Source of the DNA: Pseudomonas benzenivorans
GTDB lineage: Bacteria; Pseudomonadota; Gammaproteobacteria; Pseudomonadales; Pseudomonadaceae
DNA length: 64,000 bases
Direction: 5' to 3'
Assembly (NCBI RefSeq): GCF_900100495.1
Contig: NZ_FNCT01000017.1
Span: 1-64,000, forward strand
Shown here piece by piece: positions 60,977-64,000 of this stretch (position 1 is the stretch's first letter; the number at the start of each line of letters is the position of its first letter). A program made the translations under genes and the position numbers. The notes under the pieces were generated by a model. It saw only the letters and a list, made by a program, of their open reading frames with translations. It did not search any database and was not told the origin of the DNA.

Positions 60977-62091
60977 TTCTCCACCCAGGCGGCCAGGAAC
61001 AAAGGAATTTCCCGCGTGCCGCCGCCTTGCAACTTGAGCATGTTCAGATCGCGAACGATCTTTTCTGCTCCGCAATCGCGCATGTAGCCGATGCCGCCAT
61101 GCACTTGCACGACATGATTGGCCGCCTGGCAGAGGCTTTCATGCAGCCTCGCACGCATGGATAACAGCACGCCCAGGTCCAGCTCGTCGAGCGGACGAGT
61201 CGTCATGCCAAGTGCTGCCTCGGCATGCTGGAGCGTCATTTCCACCTCACCGAGCATGAACTGTACGGCGGGGTGATGGTCGATGCGCTTACCGCCCTGC
61301 TTGCGGATGGCCGCATATTCGGTGGCCAGGGTTTGCCCTCGCTGCAAGGCCCCGACGGCTATCGCCATTAAACCGATGCAGTCGGCCTTGAGCATGCGTT
61401 GGTAGATGCTGCGGGTCTGCGAGGCATCTAGGCTGCGGATATCCCCATGTTCGTGCGCTTGCACGAGGTAACTGGATAGCTCATCGAAGCCGTGTTGTGC
61501 CTCGCATCTGGAGACGCTCTCACCGGCACGATCACTCAAACACCAGACGACCTCGCCGTCGCTCCACTGCGGCCAAAGCAAAGTCTGCCAATCCTCTGCC
61601 GCCACAATGGGGCTGGCGTGCTGCTGCCGGTTAAGCCAATCGCCGAGTACGTCTTGCTCTTCCGGCGGAATTGCCGATCCCTTGAGCCAACGCGCCAGGC
61701 TGTAGCGGCCAAGGCCGTAATGCCCGGTAATAGACAAGGTGGTCGCAAGGAAGCGCTCCTGGTTGAGCGTGAAACCCAGCAGTTTGGCCAAACCATGCGC
61801 CAGGCTACTGCGATGCCAGGAGAAGGCCACGCCGGGGTTGGCCTGGCCCAGGTGCCTGAGCGTCCCGATATTGAAGAGCATGGCTTCTGCGCTATCGGTG
61901 TGATCCCAGATCCCGAATCCATCCTCACTGCCGGACAGGGAAAGGATGCCCAGCTCTACCGCTTCTTGCGTCAGTGTCTCAAGGCGCTGGGGCCGCAGGG
62001 GGTGCTCGGGCCGTTCCACCGAGGAAGCAATCCTTTCTCTGGCGAAACGGCCGATCTCATCAAGTAGTGGAAGAACGTCTTCGGGATTCAT
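60973..62091 (-). CDS. Acyl-CoA dehydrogenase-like subunit lacking catalytic glutamate
   Basis: 372 residues, ATG 62091. Helical N- and C-terminal acyl-CoA dehydrogenase domains are recognisable (ELGILSLSGSEDGFGIWDH; AAIRKQGGKRIDHHPAVQFMLGEVEMTLQHAEAALG; NHVVQVHGGIGYMRDCGAEKIVRDLNML). The usual EGT catalytic motif reads GGT (G357 in LQGGGTREI), so the base is absent, and the central FAD-binding beta domain is shortened. Such partners occur in alpha2beta2 FadE-type dehydrogenases of steroid side-chain degradation. First gene of the leftward row. Confidence 0.82.
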   Translation of the reverse strand: MNPEDVLPLLDEIGRFARERIASSVERPEHPLRPQRLETLTQEAVELGILSLSGSEDGFGIWDHTDSAEAMLFNIGTLRHLGQANPGVAFSWHRSSLAHGLAKLLGFTLNQERFLATTLSITGHYGLGRYSLARWLKGSAIPPEEQDVLGDWLNRQQHASPIVAAEDWQTLLWPQWSDGEVVWCLSDRAGESVSRCEAQHGFDELSSYLVQAHEHGDIRSLDASQTRSIYQRMLKADCIGLMAIAVGALQRGQTLATEYAAIRKQGGKRIDHHPAVQFMLGEVEMTLQHAEAALGMTTRPLDELDLGVLLSMRARLHESLCQAANHVVQVHGGIGYMRDCGAEKIVRDLNMLKLQGGGTREIPLFLAAWVEK

Positions 62092-62307
62092 GGTGCTGAC
62101 ATTGCCACCCGTAATGTTGTTGTGGACTGAGCGCCAACCATGGAGCGGTCAGGATCGAAAGCGGCAGTTCCGACACATAACCGCCCGGTAGATATGGCAG
62201 CTTCGATGGGATGGAGGATAGGAGTGGAGGGCACTTTGAGGAATGACGCAGGGGGACAGTTACTTTAGTATTTAGGCCAATTTAGCAGCCCAAAAGAGTC
62301 TGTCCGG
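62092..62307. other. Divergent control region before OruR-type regulator (216 bp)
   Basis: Between the dehydrogenase row and the AraC gene. Contains purine-rich ggatggaggataggagtgga (62209-62228) and an AT-rich segment acagttactttagtatttag (62255-62274) that could hold promoter elements. No frame. Confidence 0.4.
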
Positions 62308-63336
62308 ATGAGCTTCTGGGACTTCACCCGCAATGTCAGTAGCGTACGCCTGCTGGTCGAGCTCGGCCGAGATCACGGCATGAGTGCTGCGGCTCTGTTA
62401 AGAGGAACAAACCTCTCAAGCAGTCAGCTAGAAGACCCAAAGGTGCAGGCGCCGGCGTCGGCTGAGCTGCGTGTGATATCCAATCTGCTTCAGCTCCCGC
62501 TGCCACCGGAGGCGCTGGGATTCCAGGCCGGGCTCCGTTACACCTTCTCGACCTATGGCCTGTGGGGGTTGGGTCTCATCAGCAGCGCGACCCTTGCCGA
62601 TGCGCTGGCTTTGGCTTTGCGTTTTTTACCGCTGACTTACGCCTTCACGCTGATTTCCTATCACCGGGAGGGAACGCTTGGCGTGCTGAGTTTCGGTGAG
62701 CCTGACTTGAAGGACGAACTAAAGCGTTTTCTGGTTGCGCGGGATGTGGCAGCGGCCTATATGCTCATCCGGGAGTTGATCGGCAGTGATTTCGTGCCAG
62801 AGCGTCTGACCTTCCGCCACCCCCTTCCAGAGCACACCAAACTGGCCATCACTCCCGATAGCTTTCGGGAAGCTCATCCAAGGTTCGGCGCTGGACTGAA
62901 CAGCATTGCTTTCAAGTTGAGTCTGCTCGAACACCGCTTACCTCAAGCCAACCCTGTGACTGCATCCATGTGTACCCAGCAGTGCGGCGAGCTATTGGAG
63001 AAGCAACGGATTAAGGCAGGTACGGCGAGCATCGTTCGCAACTACCTCCAAATCACCGGAAGTGTTCCACCAGATCAGGTCACCATGGCCAAACTGTTGA
63101 ACACCAGCGAGAGAACCTTGAAGCGTCGCCTCAGCGAGGAAGGAACCACCTTCCGCGCGCTACTCATGGAGGCCCGCTATGCCATGGCCAAAGAGCTATT
63201 GGGAAGTAACCAACTGCCAGTGAGCGCAATCGCGGAGCGCTTGGGATTCAGCGACCCATCTAGTTTTTCTCAGGCATTCAAGCGCTGGCATGGCTGTGCC
63301 CCCCAGAGTTATCGCAAGCAAAATGCACTGCAGTGA
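62308..63336 (+). CDS. AraC-family regulator, OruR/ArgR-type
   Basis: 342 residues, ATG 62308. Arabinose_bd-type N-terminal domain (VRLLVELGRDHGMSAAALLRGTNLSSSQLEDP; LGFQAGLRYTFSTYGLWGLGLISSATLADALALALRFLPLTYAFT) and a C-terminal AraC DNA-binding domain (QVTMAKLLNTSERTLKRRLSEEGTTFRALLMEARYAMAKELL and VSAIAERLGFSDPSSFSQAFKRWHGCAPQSYR). This subfamily (OruR, PhbR-like) often activates catabolic genes next to it. Probably activates the divergent dehydrogenase/decarboxylase row. Confidence 0.86.
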   Translation: MSFWDFTRNVSSVRLLVELGRDHGMSAAALLRGTNLSSSQLEDPKVQAPASAELRVISNLLQLPLPPEALGFQAGLRYTFSTYGLWGLGLISSATLADALALALRFLPLTYAFTLISYHREGTLGVLSFGEPDLKDELKRFLVARDVAAAYMLIRELIGSDFVPERLTFRHPLPEHTKLAITPDSFREAHPRFGAGLNSIAFKLSLLEHRLPQANPVTASMCTQQCGELLEKQRIKAGTASIVRNYLQITGSVPPDQVTMAKLLNTSERTLKRRLSEEGTTFRALLMEARYAMAKELLGSNQLPVSAIAERLGFSDPSSFSQAFKRWHGCAPQSYRKQNALQ

Positions 63337-63585
63337 AATGAAAATCGCCCGCTGTAGCGGCATTGCTCACTGATTGGATTGTCGATTTGCCGACGGCCGC
63401 TTTTGGCCGGTTCTTGCCCCTCGCGAACGGCCGTTGTGGGGCGGCGGCGGGCACAGTTGCTCGCCCCGATGCGGCCGGCGCTACCCTCTGCCGCCCATGC
63501 TTCGAACAGGGAAGCTCAATCCGGCACAATCCCGTTTCCGGGCCCCGGTCCTTTGTCCGACACGTCAATTCCAAGGTGGAATCCC

Positions 63586-64000
63586 ATGTCTACTGCACTG
63601 CTGATCATCGACGTCCAACAGGCACTCTGTACGGGCGAGGAAGCCGCTTTTGAAAGCGACCGGGTCATCGAAAGAATCAACACCGTTGCCGAGAAGGCGC
63701 GGGCCGCTGGTGCAGCGGTTGTCCTGATCCAGCATGAAGAGGAGCGCGGTCCGCTTCAGTTCGACAGCGCTGGTTGGCAACTCGCCCAAGGGCTGGTCAC
63801 AACGCCGGGCGATCTTCGAGTTCGCAAGGCGACCCCGGACTCGTTCCACCGCACCGACCTGATCCAGCGTCTCCAGGAGCGGGAGATCTCCCGGTTGCTG
63901 ATCTGTGGCTTGCAGAGCGATTTCTGCGTCGACACCACTACCCGACGAGCCTTGGCGCTGGGCTATGAGGTGGTCCTGGTAGCAGACGCGCATTCGACGG
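63586..64000 (+). CDS. Isochorismatase-like cysteine hydrolase (runs off window)
   Basis: 138 codons visible from ATG 63586 (MSTALLIIDVQQALCTGEEAAFESDRVIERINTVAEKARAAGAAVVLIQHEEERG). Catalytic triad complete: D9 (IIDVQ), K81 (VRKATPDSF) and C114 (CGLQSDFCVDTT). Members hydrolyse small amides such as nicotinamide, N-carbamoyl compounds or isochorismate; substrate unresolved. Composition is back to the higher GC of the core genome. The C-terminal part is beyond the window edge. Confidence 0.88.
   Translation, partial: MSTALLIIDVQQALCTGEEAAFESDRVIERINTVAEKARAAGAAVVLIQHEEERGPLQFDSAGWQLAQGLVTTPGDLRVRKATPDSFHRTDLIQRLQEREISRLLICGLQSDFCVDTTTRRALALGYEVVLVADAHST

Noticed and set aside
63363-63653. Plus-strand frame overlapping the start of the isochorismatase-like gene
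   Set aside because: Out of frame with the catalytic triad protein that starts at 63586 and without any family resemblance.

Overview
The window is high-GC chromosomal DNA of a Pseudomonas, most likely from or near the P. aeruginosa group. The evidence is the algU-mucA-mucB-mucC-mucD cluster followed by lepA-lepB-rnc-era-recO-pdxJ, the nadB-ygfX-sdhE-ygfZ block, and the opdH-tctCBA/tctDE locus. As I recall it, this order matches the PA0743 to PA0780 stretch of strain PAO1. No rRNA, tRNA, CRISPR array or intact insertion sequence was recognised.

Layout, left to right. (1) 1-6374: biofilm adhesin locus. The N-terminus of a giant LapA-type adhesin (minus strand, running off the window) diverges from its type I secretion genes lapE-lapB-lapC. 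A FleQ-box-like palindrome lies between them. (2) 6556-14690: valine/branched acyl-CoA catabolism cluster (mmsB-like dehydrogenase, hydroxyisobutyryl-CoA hydrolase, a DspI-like enoyl-CoA hydratase, acyl-CoA dehydrogenase, an orphan periplasmic binding protein, mmsA). A divergent AraC regulator faces it across a 16-bp direct repeat. (3) 14741-16556: a MITE-like element, a thioesterase, ung and a VOC protein. (4) 16930-24663: tripartite tricarboxylate transporter tctCBA with porin opdH and a co-translated AbrB-type membrane protein, divergent from the two-component system tctDE. (5) 24753-29033: HDOD protein, ygfZ, sdhE, ygfX, nadB. (6) 29600-33687: envelope-stress operon algU-mucABCD with an AlgU autoregulatory promoter. 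(7) 33837-40056: lepA, lepB, DUF4845 protein, rnc, era, recO, pdxJ. (8) 40090-50149: LysR regulator, small protein, cmoA-cmoB, two lipoproteins (one a chagasin-type Icp), Lon-type protease AsrA, a membrane protein, an AraC regulator and a small alpha/beta hydrolase, separated by REP-like palindromes.

From about 50.3 kb the character changes. A decayed gene fragment is followed by a structured minus-strand locus: a C4-antisense-RNA-like cloverleaf, a hairpin, a 28-codon leader ORF and two coupled small genes, one QslA-like. Then comes a block with visibly lower GC (about 51.7-63.3 kb): TetR regulator, alpha/beta hydrolase, two short-chain dehydrogenases, a DUF1329/DUF1302 outer-envelope pair, an acetoacetate-decarboxylase-like enzyme, two coupled acyl-CoA dehydrogenases (one lacking the catalytic glutamate) and an OruR-type AraC regulator. 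I read this as a probably horizontally acquired catabolic island for an unidentified hydrophobic (sterol-, terpenoid- or fatty-acid-like) substrate. The window ends inside an isochorismatase-like hydrolase gene.

The two most interesting signals are the catabolic island with its apparent heteromeric acyl-CoA dehydrogenase, and the C4-like RNA/leader locus at its left edge.
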